Below, piece by piece: positions 18,458 to 26,503 of a stretch of DNA of 64,000 nucleotides. A program made the translations under genes and the position numbers. The notes beneath the pieces were generated by a model that saw only the letters and a list, made by a program, of their open reading frames with translations, did no database searches and was not told where the DNA came from. The first letter of the stretch is position 1. Each line of letters opens with the position of its first letter. This DNA comes from Deltaproteobacteria bacterium. GTDB taxonomy: Bacteria > Desulfobacterota > DSM-4660 > Desulfatiglandales > HGW-15. The stretch covers positions 1 through 64,000 of the forward strand of contig JAFDHB010000001.1 of assembly GCA_019308985.1 (NCBI GenBank), in the 5' to 3' direction.

Positions 18458-19952
18458 GAGCCTCCTCAACTTCCCCTTCAGGAGCAAACTGACCTGTATA
18501 TGAATCTGATTGGGAGCTCCCTACTTTTTCAGTTTGACCGATCGAATAGATGATTTTAGCCCTCCTCGCCAATTCCTCTTCAACCTCTTGCCTTTGCCTA
18601 CCATGAAGGGAAAAGGAAAGGGTTTTGACAATTTCAACCGCTTTAGCAGTTGCTTCAGGTTTGGACACAATAATGGTTTTCATCAACCTCGGCCGCTCTC
18701 CCTTCTTTTTTAGGTAGGCCTCACCCACCTTGAGGTCTATGAGCCTTCTCTGGATGATGGGTTTTTCCCTCTGGCTGAGCTCTGAGGAGAGCGCAGTAGC
18801 ATCCTGACTGCTTAATCTGAAGAAGACCTGGGTAAGTGTATTTCCCAGAATGGCTGACCTCAGTTGCCTGTCGAGCTGATCGATGTTTTGATGGGCTAGA
18901 ACCAGACCAAGCCCATACTTGCGGGCCTCGGAAAGGATGGTTTCGAAATCATCACCGAGAAAGTTCTGGAACTCATCAACAAAGAGGAAAAAGGGGGCAC
19001 GTCTCTCTTCAGGCAGATCGACCCTGGATAGGGCTGAGAGTTGAAGCTTGGCAATGATCAACGCTCCCAAGAGAGAGGCATTTCCCTTGAGCTGCCCTTT
19101 ACTCAGGTTAACCAAAAGCCACTTGCCTTGATCCATGGTTTTTCGAAAGTCAACAGTGCTCTTTATCTGGCCGACTATTGATCGAATGAAAGGGTCGGAG
19201 ATAAAGATTGAGAGCCTGTTTAAGATGGGCTCCCGATAAGTGGCCTGCATCTTTTCCGAGAGCTGGTTGTAGCGATAGAGCCAATACTCCTTCGTCTCAG
19301 TGGGGGACATACTGGCCACCAGTTGCCCCCTGAAGGCGGAGTCCGTCAAGAGGGCCTTGGCCTCCAGGAGCGTCAGGCCGTTGAGAGACAGAGTAGTAAG
19401 CGTGTTTCGCAAAAGCTCCTCCATGCGTGGCCCCCAGTGGGCATCCGCCCAGAGTTTTCTAAAAATACCCATAAACTCCAGGGTCTGGGTGTAATGATTG
19501 ATATTTTCTGCTTCCAAGGGATTAAAACCCACGGTCCACTTGAGATTGGAAGGCTCAATCAGGACCAGCTTGTTTCTTATGTGTTTTGCTATCCGGCAAG
19601 AATCTCCTTGTAAGAGGAGTCCGCCCAGGAATTTCAGGATGTTTTGATAGAGGTCACCATGGAGGTCGATGAGGCAAAAACCGCGGCCACTGAGGATATC
19701 CTGCCTAATCAGGAATTCGATCAATTTGGTCTTGCCTGATCCGGTTGCTCCAAGGATATACAGGTGTTGGAGGCGCTCCTGGGTGGAAAGGTAAATATCT
19801 TCCTTTCTCTTCGGTTGGTAGAGGCTATTGGCCTGGCTCAGGAGCAATTTGTCCCTGCTCTGACTGTTCTGACCGGGCCTTTTTCGATGGCTCAGCAAGG
19901 AGCCAGCGCCTTCCAGTAGCCTGATTATCTGTCTCTCCAAGAGGTTCATCAT
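18447..19952 (-). CDS. VirD4/TraG-like DNA transfer ATPase
   Basis: 501-residue P-loop ATPase of the FtsK/TraG/HerA class. Walker A is LGATGSGKTKLIEFLIRQD, followed by CLIDLHGD; Walker B is FFLFVDEFQNF, and LVLAHQNIDQL is the conserved sensor strand of coupling proteins. No transmembrane helix is evident, unlike classic VirD4. The start at 19952 has a strong GGAGGGATC leader even though it lies 128 bp inside the preceding gene. It would link element DNA to a secretion channel. Confidence 0.87.
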   Translation of the reverse strand: MMNLLERQIIRLLEGAGSLLSHRKRPGQNSQSRDKLLLSQANSLYQPKRKEDIYLSTQERLQHLYILGATGSGKTKLIEFLIRQDILSGRGFCLIDLHGDLYQNILKFLGGLLLQGDSCRIAKHIRNKLVLIEPSNLKWTVGFNPLEAENINHYTQTLEFMGIFRKLWADAHWGPRMEELLRNTLTTLSLNGLTLLEAKALLTDSAFRGQLVASMSPTETKEYWLYRYNQLSEKMQATYREPILNRLSIFISDPFIRSIVGQIKSTVDFRKTMDQGKWLLVNLSKGQLKGNASLLGALIIAKLQLSALSRVDLPEERRAPFFLFVDEFQNFLGDDFETILSEARKYGLGLVLAHQNIDQLDRQLRSAILGNTLTQVFFRLSSQDATALSSELSQREKPIIQRRLIDLKVGEAYLKKKGERPRLMKTIIVSKPEATAKAVEIVKTLSFSLHGRQRQEVEEELARRAKIIYSIGQTEKVGSSQSDSYTGQFAPEGEVEEAHAW

Positions 19953-20763
19953 GATCCCTCCTTCTTAAGATACGTTCAAGAAGTTCGCCGGTTTCCCTGG
20001 GTGTCATGCCTTCGCCGAGGTAGTGTCCGTTGACCCTGACCTCAAAGTGAAGGTGGGCGCCCTCACCTGTTCCAGCCTTGCTCGTACCCGAGTTGCCTAC
20101 ATAGCCGATGACGGTTCCCTGCCTGACAAAATCGCCTATGCTGAGACCTTCTTTGATCCTTGAAAGATGGGAGTAAACCGTCACCACCCAGCGGCCATTG
20201 GTTAATCCGTGATCCAGTATTACCCGTTTCCCATGAAGGAGTCCCAGGATCTCATGCGGAGTTTTATAAAGCCGCTCTGAAATTCCAAGGAGCCTCTGCC
20301 TATACTCTGAAGGAGCATCCCCTTGTTTCGCATTAGCAAGGAGAACATGACCGTCTTTAGCAGCTAGGACCGGTGTACCATAAGGACAGTAGATATCCAC
20401 TCCTTGGTGTCTCCCGTTTCGATACTCCCTTGGTGCGCCTGGCAGAAGATGAGGATTATCAGGAATAGTGGCCCCAGCAACGGGCATGATGAACCCCTGT
20501 GCCCAGGTTGGTAGAGGAAGGTCGTAAAAAAGAAAGCCGGAGTCCGACTCGGAATGCGGCTCTCCCGATTTAAAATACTTCCAGACCGTTTGATGCACTG
20601 AAGGAGAAAGGACTCCTAGCATAGAGATAAAAATGATCAGGGCGATCAGAAGACCTATAACTCTGATAGACCTTCCTCGCTCTGGCCTACTGAAGGAATT
20701 TGTTCTCAGTGTTTTACCTAATAACACGGACATGGCTCTTGCGAATGTAGCGTCTTTCACCAT
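19825..20763 (-). CDS. M23 family metallopeptidase, membrane-anchored
   Basis: A single transmembrane helix at residues ~33-52 places the rest in the periplasm. The LytM/M23 domain shows RHQGVDIYCPYGTPVLA (zinc ligands H and D), VYSHLSRI, and the HLHFEV motif near residue 230. Such enzymes open peptidoglycan and are common in conjugation operons. The C-terminal ~45 residues are charged and low-complexity and overlap the ATPase gene by 128 bp. Start at 20763 or 20733; neither has a good ribosome site and both overlap the SH3 gene. Confidence 0.87.
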   Translation of the reverse strand: MVKDATFARAMSVLLGKTLRTNSFSRPERGRSIRVIGLLIALIIFISMLGVLSPSVHQTVWKYFKSGEPHSESDSGFLFYDLPLPTWAQGFIMPVAGATIPDNPHLLPGAPREYRNGRHQGVDIYCPYGTPVLAAKDGHVLLANAKQGDAPSEYRQRLLGISERLYKTPHEILGLLHGKRVILDHGLTNGRWVVTVYSHLSRIKEGLSIGDFVRQGTVIGYVGNSGTSKAGTGEGAHLHFEVRVNGHYLGEGMTPRETGELLERILRRRDHDEPLGETDNQATGRRWLLAEPSKKARSEQSEQGQIAPEPGQ

Positions 20764-21364
20764 TGGGAAGAATCACCTGATAATGGCACCGGTATCGGCT
20801 GGGGGTGAGCAAGAGCTTGGTGCCATCTCGGGTGACTCCCACCTTATGGGAAGATAACTCAAAATCAATTGGCAATAGATAGGCTCCGAAAATATAGGCT
20901 GCCTGCTTGTTTTCGAGCAAGATCTGGTACCAGCCATCGGAAAAAGAAAGGACCTGAAAAATATCACCTTGATTGGTCTTTCTGATAATGGAGCCTTTCA
21001 GGCTGGGATATTGCCTGATATTTACCTTGTAGCCAAAGACCTTTGCCTTTCCAAAGCGATTTTCTTTTGATACTGGTTGGGCTTCTTGGACAGGCTCTTG
21101 CTCGTGGTCAATTTTGACAGTCCTACCCTGCTGATAAGCCTGTGTTCCATCATCACCTGCTTGGTTCTTCATCGGACTGGCAATAAATTTGGCAACCACA
21201 AAAAATGTTAAAGCCAAGAGTCCAAGGATAAACCATCTTGGGATGAATCTCTGATGCCGGGTACCTCTTTGAGGTCCATCCCCCATGAGGAGATCAGCCA
21301 CCTCAGCTCGGAGGTTCCCCGTATCATCGGCCAGGAGATCAGCTAAGCTCTGCTCTCTTCTCAT
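20714..21364 (-). CDS. SH3-domain membrane protein
   Basis: 216 residues: a cytoplasmic N-terminus, one transmembrane helix (~RWFILGLLALTFFVVAKFI), a linker, then a bacterial SH3 domain (KVFGYKVNIRQYPSLKGSII and DGWYQILLENKQAAYIFGAY). It probably binds cell wall alongside the M23 peptidase encoded next. Its ATG overlaps the stop of the ThiF gene (ATGA), so it is translationally coupled to the E1/E2/JAMM part of the operon. Confidence 0.75.
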   Translation of the reverse strand: MRREQSLADLLADDTGNLRAEVADLLMGDGPQRGTRHQRFIPRWFILGLLALTFFVVAKFIASPMKNQAGDDGTQAYQQGRTVKIDHEQEPVQEAQPVSKENRFGKAKVFGYKVNIRQYPSLKGSIIRKTNQGDIFQVLSFSDGWYQILLENKQAAYIFGAYLLPIDFELSSHKVGVTRDGTKLLLTPSRYRCHYQVILPNGERRYIRKSHVRVIR

Positions 21365-22461
21365 TTTTGTTGGCCCTTTTGAGAATGGACGCTCTGACAG
21401 AGCTCACACCTTTTGTTCCTCTTGGCCCTGCCATAAAGGTAATCAAAGGGCATTTTGAATATCTCGGCGTATTTTCCCTGAGGCTGATTGCCGGAATGGA
21501 GAAGGATCAAGTTCCTTTGAGGATCAAGAAGAACCCCTCGCCTTGAATCGGGCATGAGCAAGGCCAGGGCGTAAGCTGCCGCCACTATGGTCGGATAAGA
21601 GATGTCAACGGCCAATCCTGGCTCGGCCTGAAAGCCATTCGGATCTTCATCGCTGTAAGGAATGCGTCTTTTCTTTCTTTTGATTCCCTCGATATTCTCT
21701 AACCTGAACTCCATTAGACAATTAAGGCACGGGGTCATACCCGGAATAACAAAAACCACTTCGCTGGCCTGGGCACGCTCATAACAGCCGACGTAAAGAG
21801 AGGGAATCTTAAGCTCCAGGCAAACCTCATTGATCATGAACTGGCAGGTCGTAGAATCCGTTGAGGCAATGACCAGGTCAGATCCGTCAAGCCTTTTCAT
21901 CTGTATCTCGAAGGGGAGGTTGAGGAAGTCCTCCTCAAAGGTCTCGATACAGACCTTGGGGTTCCGATTAAGGATGAGCTCTCCCACTGCCTTTGTTTTG
22001 TAACGCCCCAGGTAGCGCATGTCGCAGGCGTGACGGGAGACATTGGAAGCTGAAAAGGTATCCATGTCGATCAGCCTGAACCGGCCCACCGAGGATTGGG
22101 CAAGGTATAGAGCTAAGACCGAGCCAATAGAGCCAAGCCCAATGAGGCTGACAAGCTTTTCTGAAAGCTGAGCTGTGTCGACTATCCCTTGAGCCCTGGA
22201 GGTGAATTCATTGAGGTAAGGGATGATTTCAAGTTTCTCCCAGAGGACCTTCTTCTTACCTGAGAGCAGCAGATAAATGCCTTCGCTCTCCCTGTAAACC
22301 TTTGCCACCAGTTGGAGATGGCTGTGCTTTTCAAGGCTCCAGAGCTGATAAAGGTCTTCTTCCCTGTAGGAGCGGCCATAAATCGGGATCGGTTTCTCAC
22401 TCTCTTTTATTCTTTGCCTGATCTCCTTTTCCAGGGCTTCCAAGATTATGATTCTGGGCAT
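21361..22461 (-). CDS. ThiF/E1-like adenylyltransferase
   Basis: E1-type enzyme that would adenylate the C-terminus of a ubiquitin-like modifier. The nucleotide fold begins SLIGLGSIGSVLALYLAQ (residues ~105-122), with D132/D134 in LIDMDTFSASNVSRH and the N140/R143 pair; STDSTT follows. Two CxxC pairs (C245/C248 and C352/C355) should hold a structural zinc as in MoeB/ThiF. An extra ~100-residue N-terminal domain precedes the fold. GGAGGGA seven bases upstream fixes the start; it overlaps the JAMM gene by 16 bp. With the E2 and JAMM genes it forms a conjugation cassette. Confidence 0.92.
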   Translation of the reverse strand: MPRIIILEALEKEIRQRIKESEKPIPIYGRSYREEDLYQLWSLEKHSHLQLVAKVYRESEGIYLLLSGKKKVLWEKLEIIPYLNEFTSRAQGIVDTAQLSEKLVSLIGLGSIGSVLALYLAQSSVGRFRLIDMDTFSASNVSRHACDMRYLGRYKTKAVGELILNRNPKVCIETFEEDFLNLPFEIQMKRLDGSDLVIASTDSTTCQFMINEVCLELKIPSLYVGCYERAQASEVVFVIPGMTPCLNCLMEFRLENIEGIKRKKRRIPYSDEDPNGFQAEPGLAVDISYPTIVAAAYALALLMPDSRRGVLLDPQRNLILLHSGNQPQGKYAEIFKMPFDYLYGRAKRNKRCELCQSVHSQKGQQK

Positions 22462-22958
22462 GTTGCTCCCTCCTTCTTGATGATCGAGGCGATTGGCGGG
22501 AGATTATCATCCACCAAGGACATGGTCATAAGCTGAAAGGTCGGCTCCTCCCTGCTGATATAGTAGGGATAGATTACCAGCGTTTCCTTGTTAATAAGAA
22601 TGATCGGGAAGACCGCCCGATCGATCGCCCAGTTGGGATCAGTCAGGATATGGAGAGCTGCCTCATAGTCCATAGAGCTGGGGCAGCAGAAATTGCCAAA
22701 GTGCCTGTGGAAAGAACCGACGTAGTTGAGGCCATGGTTTTCAAAGCATTGATCCAAAAGTTTCTGCTGCCAGTTGATATCCGGCTCAAAACGACTAGCG
22801 GTTCTCTTGGCAGCAGCGCCTGAACCAACAACAAAGGGGACGATGATGTCCCGGGAAGTATGTTTCCCGATGAGTATCCCGCCGGTTTCAACGTCAGGGT
22901 ATTTTAAACACTCCTGCTCAATCTCAAAGAAAGCCCTTTTTGAAAGAATCAGGTTCAT
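22446..22958 (-). CDS. JAB/MPN (JAMM) metallopeptidase
   Basis: 170-residue Mov34/MPN domain protein, the type that removes or trims ubiquitin-like proteins. The JAMM zinc motif is complete: E24 in VETGGILIG, then H84 and H86 in GSFHRHFGNF, a serine pair and D97 in CCPSSMDYEA. Cytoplasmic, no signal peptide. The ATG overlaps the stop of the upstream methyltransferase frame (TGATG), and the gene runs into thiF, which supports a shared function with E1 and E2. Confidence 0.9.
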   Translation of the reverse strand: MNLILSKRAFFEIEQECLKYPDVETGGILIGKHTSRDIIVPFVVGSGAAAKRTASRFEPDINWQQKLLDQCFENHGLNYVGSFHRHFGNFCCPSSMDYEAALHILTDPNWAIDRAVFPIILINKETLVIYPYYISREEPTFQLMTMSLVDDNLPPIASIIKKEGATCPES

Positions 22959-24132
22959 CAGTAGTTCCCCGCCTTGCGATGATCGAAATATGGAGACTCC
23001 TGGGCTAAGCGCTGTTCGGCTATCTTGATGTATTCAGGATTTAGCTCAATACCGACGTACCTTCTTCCTAGGGTTCTTGCTACTACCGCTGTGGTTCCGC
23101 TTCCCATAAAAGGATCTAGTACAATGCCCGGTTCGAATCCAGCATTACAGTGGCATTTGGTGTAGCCGATAAACCGCTTGCCTTCACCGCCGTAATCCTT
23201 TTCATTGTAATTCTGAATCTCCTGCTGGCTCGCCCTTCGATCCGCATGTTTAATCCTTTTTTCTTTGACATCTCGCACCCTGATATTGAAGGCATTGTTG
23301 TTCCTTCCTCTCCAGATTTTTTTCTCGCCTTGCCGCATCTGATGCAGATAAACTCAGGGCAACCAGCCTTAATCGGTGTCTCTATCAGGTCTGGCGGATA
23401 GACAGCAAAATGGGCTTCCGGGAAAGGTCTAGTCGGTATTCTCCAGACGCAGCGCTTATTCCTGCCCTGCTTATTTCCCGCCACAAAGGCCCTTTGGGTC
23501 TTGATCGCTCCGCCGCTCTCTTGCGCCCATCTGCCACCCGATTCCGTCTTGGCTTTGGCCATTCTTGCCCTGTCGTAGTGATTACTTTGGAATTCTTCAT
23601 ACTGCATTTCAAACCAGTATTTCTTGTTCTTTACAAAAAACAGGATTGGTTCGTAATCTACGGTAAATCTGTCTTTGACCGAGCTGGGCATGCAATTGGG
23701 CTTATGCCAAATAATGATGTTTCTTAGAATCCATCCTTGCTCATCAATCATTCTTTGGGCCAGGCGGTAGGGTTGAAGAAGAAGACATTTGGCCAATTGT
23801 TTGGGTTTGGGATACCTTGGTATCTTCTCCCCTAATTTCAGTTTTTGATCCGGCCAGCCGGCAAATTTACCCTGCTGGCCGCCATAACAGTCCCCATGAT
23901 TCCACCACATGGTCCCCTCTTTTTTGAGAACTCGTTTGAGCTCGGTGGTAATGGCAAGCATTTTATCGATATATGCTTCAAAGGTTTCTTCCAATCCGAT
24001 CTGGCCCTGAACGCCGTAATCTCGAAGGCCGTAGTAAGGCGGTGAAGTAACCACACAGTCTATGCATTCATCAGGCATTTGCCTCAAAACCTCTACGGCA
24101 TCGCCTTGGATTATTTGGTTTACCAACTTCAC
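22958..24132 (-). pseudogene. DNA methyltransferase (N6-adenine/N4-cytosine type), frameshifted at an A7 run
   Basis: Beta-class enzyme: NQIIQGDAVEVLRQM, then motif IV VVTSPPYYGLRDYG near the N-terminus, and FKPGIVLDPF-type motif I (PGIVLDPFMGSGTTAVVA, GRRYVGIELNPEYI) at the C-terminus. The two halves are in different frames. Frame 1 runs 24132-23116 and frame 2 from about 23338 to 22958; they meet at AGA-AAA-AAA (T7 on the plus strand at 23317-23323), where one extra A, or a -1 slip, restores an intact protein of about 390 residues. The start GTG at 24132 avoids overlap with the E2 gene. Either a lost gene, an assembly error or programmed frameshifting. Confidence 0.85.
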
Positions 24133-24137
24133 CGTCC

Positions 24138-24518
24138 CTACCAACCCCGGCCGGTTCTCAGCCAAATTTCGTACATGGCCAACCAGCTAGCTACCAAGGG
24201 GACCCCTGCTGGTGCTGTGCATCTTTTATGGTCCCAATGGTCTGGATAAACACAAAGGCTTCCGTCAAGGAATACGTGAGGACAGTCCTTCTTTACTTTG
24301 GGATGCACAATTCTGAAAGAAGGCCTTTGATACGGATAATTATCCGGATAGATGATTCTAACTCGATAGTGAGTACCAAAGTTGGTGATCAAAATTCCCT
24401 CCCAAAAAAGTCGTCCCAGGAGATCCTTTTTAAGGACAAACTGAGGAAACCTTTCGCTCATAATGATCTGCTCTGCCCTGAGCCTTTGAGAATGCCGATC
24501 GTGCCACTTGAGAGTCAA
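24138..24518 (-). CDS. Ubiquitin-conjugating E2-like protein
   Basis: 126 residues with the prokaryotic E2 fold pattern: a strand pair ending in HYRVRIIYPDNYPYQRPSFRI, HPK, then PHVFLDGSLCVYPDHW, where C89 is the predicted thioester cysteine, and a final helix VPLVASWLAMYEIWLRTG. The start is TTG at 24518, preceded by AAGGAGGAGATCC. Expected to take a modifier from the ThiF protein of the same operon. A hairpin separates it from the small gene upstream. Confidence 0.87.
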   Translation of the reverse strand: MTLKWHDRHSQRLRAEQIIMSERFPQFVLKKDLLGRLFWEGILITNFGTHYRVRIIYPDNYPYQRPSFRIVHPKVKKDCPHVFLDGSLCVYPDHWDHKRCTAPAGVPLVASWLAMYEIWLRTGRGW

Positions 24519-24537
24519 GGATCTCCTCCTTGCCGTT

Positions 24538-24562
24538 GGGTGGGGCTATACGCACCCCACCC
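24538..24562 (-). terminator. Hairpin between the small gene and the E2 gene (attenuator or partial terminator)
   Basis: Perfect 8-bp inverted repeat GGGTGGGG / CCCCACCC with a 9-base loop, placed in the 55-bp gap between the 63-residue ORF and the E2 start. No T run follows on the minus strand, so it may be a processing or attenuation hairpin rather than a full terminator. Confidence 0.45.
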
Positions 24563-24573
24563 AGAGTTAAAGG

Positions 24574-24765
24574 TTAGCTCCCAAAGGTATGGGGCGACAT
24601 CTTGGAAGCCTTCTTGGGACGATCCTCAGAGAGGTCTTGACCGTTTTCGTCGGTCTCCTCCGAAATTCGGATCTCCCCGGTCGGCTCCACTTCCGCTTGG
24701 CGGCCCCTGCCATTACCGAGGACGGCTTGTCGGAGCTGCTCCAGCTTGCCGGAGTTGGATGCCAT
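24574..24765 (-). CDS. Small polar protein (63 aa) at head of the E2/JAMM/E1 operon
   Basis: The start ATG at 24765 has an ideal GGAGG eight bases upstream; an ATG in another frame at 24770 is worse placed. The sequence begins MASNSGKLEQLRQAVLGNG and is then acidic and polar (TGEIRISEETDENGQDLSED), ending in TFGS. It looks largely disordered and has no beta-grasp pattern or diglycine end. Its position just before the E2 gene, with a hairpin after it, would suit a highly expressed modifier or a regulator, but nothing in the sequence proves this. Confidence 0.6.
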   Translation of the reverse strand: MASNSGKLEQLRQAVLGNGRGRQAEVEPTGEIRISEETDENGQDLSEDRPKKASKMSPHTFGS

Positions 24766-24766
24766 G

Positions 24767-24937
24767 TCATTCACCTCCTTTCTTGTTAAGGTTGAGGGTT
24801 AACCTCAAGACCAGCTCTTCGTTTGATAGTGCTTCCAACAATTCGCGCAGGGCCTGGCACTGAATTTTGCTCCTCTGTTCAAGCCATTTGCGGTAGGCTC
24901 GATCATTCATTGCTTTAGTCTCTTCTAGGCCATACAT
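24767..24937 (-). CDS. Small helical protein (56 aa), C-terminus ELVLRLTLNLNKKGGE
   Basis: The start at 24937 has AAAGGAGA nine bases upstream; the frame opens earlier at 24976. A charged helix (NDRAYRKWLEQRSKIQCQAL) is followed by LRELLEALSNEELVLRLTLNLN and a KKGGE end. The stop lies next to the start of the following small gene and the last codons double as its AAAGGAGGTGA ribosome site, so the GG could be only a by-product of that site. No family recognised. Confidence 0.55.
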   Translation of the reverse strand: MYGLEETKAMNDRAYRKWLEQRSKIQCQALRELLEALSNEELVLRLTLNLNKKGGE

Positions 24938-24979
24938 AAGAGAAATTCTCCTTTTACTGTTTACTGTGGATATCAATGC

Positions 24980-25513
24980 TTAAGAGGTGACTGGTGGTCG
25001 ATTGTTTCTGGTTTCCAAGTGCTGCACTTTGAGAATAAGGTCTTCAGTGATCGGGATGAATTTATCCACGGCATTGATTAGGTCCCTGGAGGTCATCAGT
25101 GGAAATCCCATAACCTCTACCTTAACGCCTTTGGATTTGAGATAATGAACAAGGGGTTCATAATCCCCATCTCCAGTCACCAAGGTGATTACATCCACCT
25201 TTTCAGCTAAAGAAACAGCATCAATGGTAATTCCCACATCCCAATCAGCTTTCCTTTTCCCATTGGCATAACATTTCACAGCCTTGGTCTTTACCTCGTA
25301 GTTCAGAAAGGAAAGCTTCCTAATAAAGGCAGATTTATCTACTTCAGGGCTATCAACCAGATATACGATGGCTCTGACTATCTGGCGATGGTTGAGTTTT
25401 TCCATGATTGACTGATAATTAATTGGAGAACTGTATAAGTTTTTACAAGTAATGTGGATATTGGCTTCATCGATCAAGATGGCTACTCTTTGACTTTCAA
25501 AACCTATTTCCAT
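24980..25513 (-). CDS. NYN-domain (PIN-like) RNase, LabA/DUF88 type
   Basis: Metal-dependent nuclease fold. The acidic residues sit in VAILIDEANIHI, ADWDVGITIDAVSLA and LVTGDGDYEPLVHYL, the usual NYN triad. 178 residues from the ATG at 25513, chosen for the GAAGGAGG leader; the frame opens at a TTG 18 bp upstream. It is the first gene of the minus-strand operon with the small ORFs, E2, methyltransferase, JAMM and E1. Probably an RNase in the cytoplasm; substrate unknown. Confidence 0.88.
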   Translation of the reverse strand: MEIGFESQRVAILIDEANIHITCKNLYSSPINYQSIMEKLNHRQIVRAIVYLVDSPEVDKSAFIRKLSFLNYEVKTKAVKCYANGKRKADWDVGITIDAVSLAEKVDVITLVTGDGDYEPLVHYLKSKGVKVEVMGFPLMTSRDLINAVDKFIPITEDLILKVQHLETRNNRPPVTS

Positions 25514-25718
25514 GGCTGCCTCCTTCTTCAAACAGTTAAAGTTTCTATGCCATTATTTAGTATGACGAAAGAGAAACAGGTAGCCTGACAGGTTTTCTGA
25601 TGAAGGAATTTCTAATCTAATTGGATTGGCGAGCCTCGATCTTCTGCAAGATATGTTACTATTGGCGAGCAACAACTTTTTTGTTATTATTTAGGATAGA
25701 AAAAAGGAGATCGTTGTG

Positions 25719-26456
25719 ATGGGTAAGATCAATGACGTTCATATCCATTTGGGACCAAGTGGGCCCTGGAAGCCTAACCTCGACCCTTCAACAACTGTTG
25801 AACAGGTTTTGGAATTCAAAAGGAAAAATAACATTGATAAATGTGTTGTATTCCCCAATCCCTGGGTGGGCTCAAAGTATCCTGAAATGAACGATTACAT
25901 CATCAAAGCTGCAAGAGAGTATCCAGGGGAGTTCATTCCTTTTGGAAGGATCGATCCCAGAGATAAAGAGGAAGCTAAGAAAGAAGTCAGAAGACTAGCC
26001 AGGAAAGGAATAGCGGGGATAAAGGTTCACCCAGTAGTTGAATGTTTTCGACCGGATCATCCCTTTTTCTTGGATGTTTATCAGGAAATAGTAAAACATA
26101 GGATGTTCATTATTGCTCATAGCTATGATACGGGTTTTGGGAACGCAAGCTATTGGAAGCCTGTTTGCAATAGGCTTGGGAATCTCAAGTTGATTTTATG
26201 CCACATCAATAAAGAAGCTATAACTCTCCTCGCAAATTATGAAAATGTCTTTGTTGATACTTCTGCGACGTTTGTCAAATCTAGATTCGATATATCCAAG
26301 CTAGATTCTAGAAAGATCCTTTTAGGTTCCGATTATCCGTATGTTGATGATATACCAAGACAACTTAAGAAAATTGAACGCTTAAACTTCAATGGATACG
26401 AGAAAAAAAATATCTTACACCGCAATTTTAACAGGTTGTTCAAAGATTTCATTTAG
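25719..26456 (+). CDS. Amidohydrolase family protein (TIM-barrel metal hydrolase)
   Basis: Amidohydro_2-type. The metal-binding motif is INDVHIHLGPSG at the N-terminus, then GIKVHPVVE, FIIAHSYD, KLILCHINK and the distal aspartate in ILLGSDYPYVDD. 245 residues, normal for this branch. ATG at 25719 follows AAAAAGGAGA. Stands alone, divergent from the NYN operon and convergent with the CHAT gene. Substrate not predictable. Confidence 0.88.
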   Translation: MGKINDVHIHLGPSGPWKPNLDPSTTVEQVLEFKRKNNIDKCVVFPNPWVGSKYPEMNDYIIKAAREYPGEFIPFGRIDPRDKEEAKKEVRRLARKGIAGIKVHPVVECFRPDHPFFLDVYQEIVKHRMFIIAHSYDTGFGNASYWKPVCNRLGNLKLILCHINKEAITLLANYENVFVDTSATFVKSRFDISKLDSRKILLGSDYPYVDDIPRQLKKIERLNFNGYEKKNILHRNFNRLFKDFI

Positions 26457-26503
26457 CACGAAAAGCCCTCTCGCTTGCCCTGTTGTCTGCCCTTAGAAGT
26501 AGG

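Noticed and set aside
24767..24781. KKGGE end of the 56-aa protein as proof of a Pup/UBact-type modifier
   Set aside because: The same bases form the AAAGGAGG ribosome site of the next gene, so the GG cannot be taken as selected at protein level.
24228..24863. A 211-codon plus-strand frame antisense to the E2 and small genes
   Set aside because: The opposite strand has E2 motifs and ideal ribosome sites; this frame has none.
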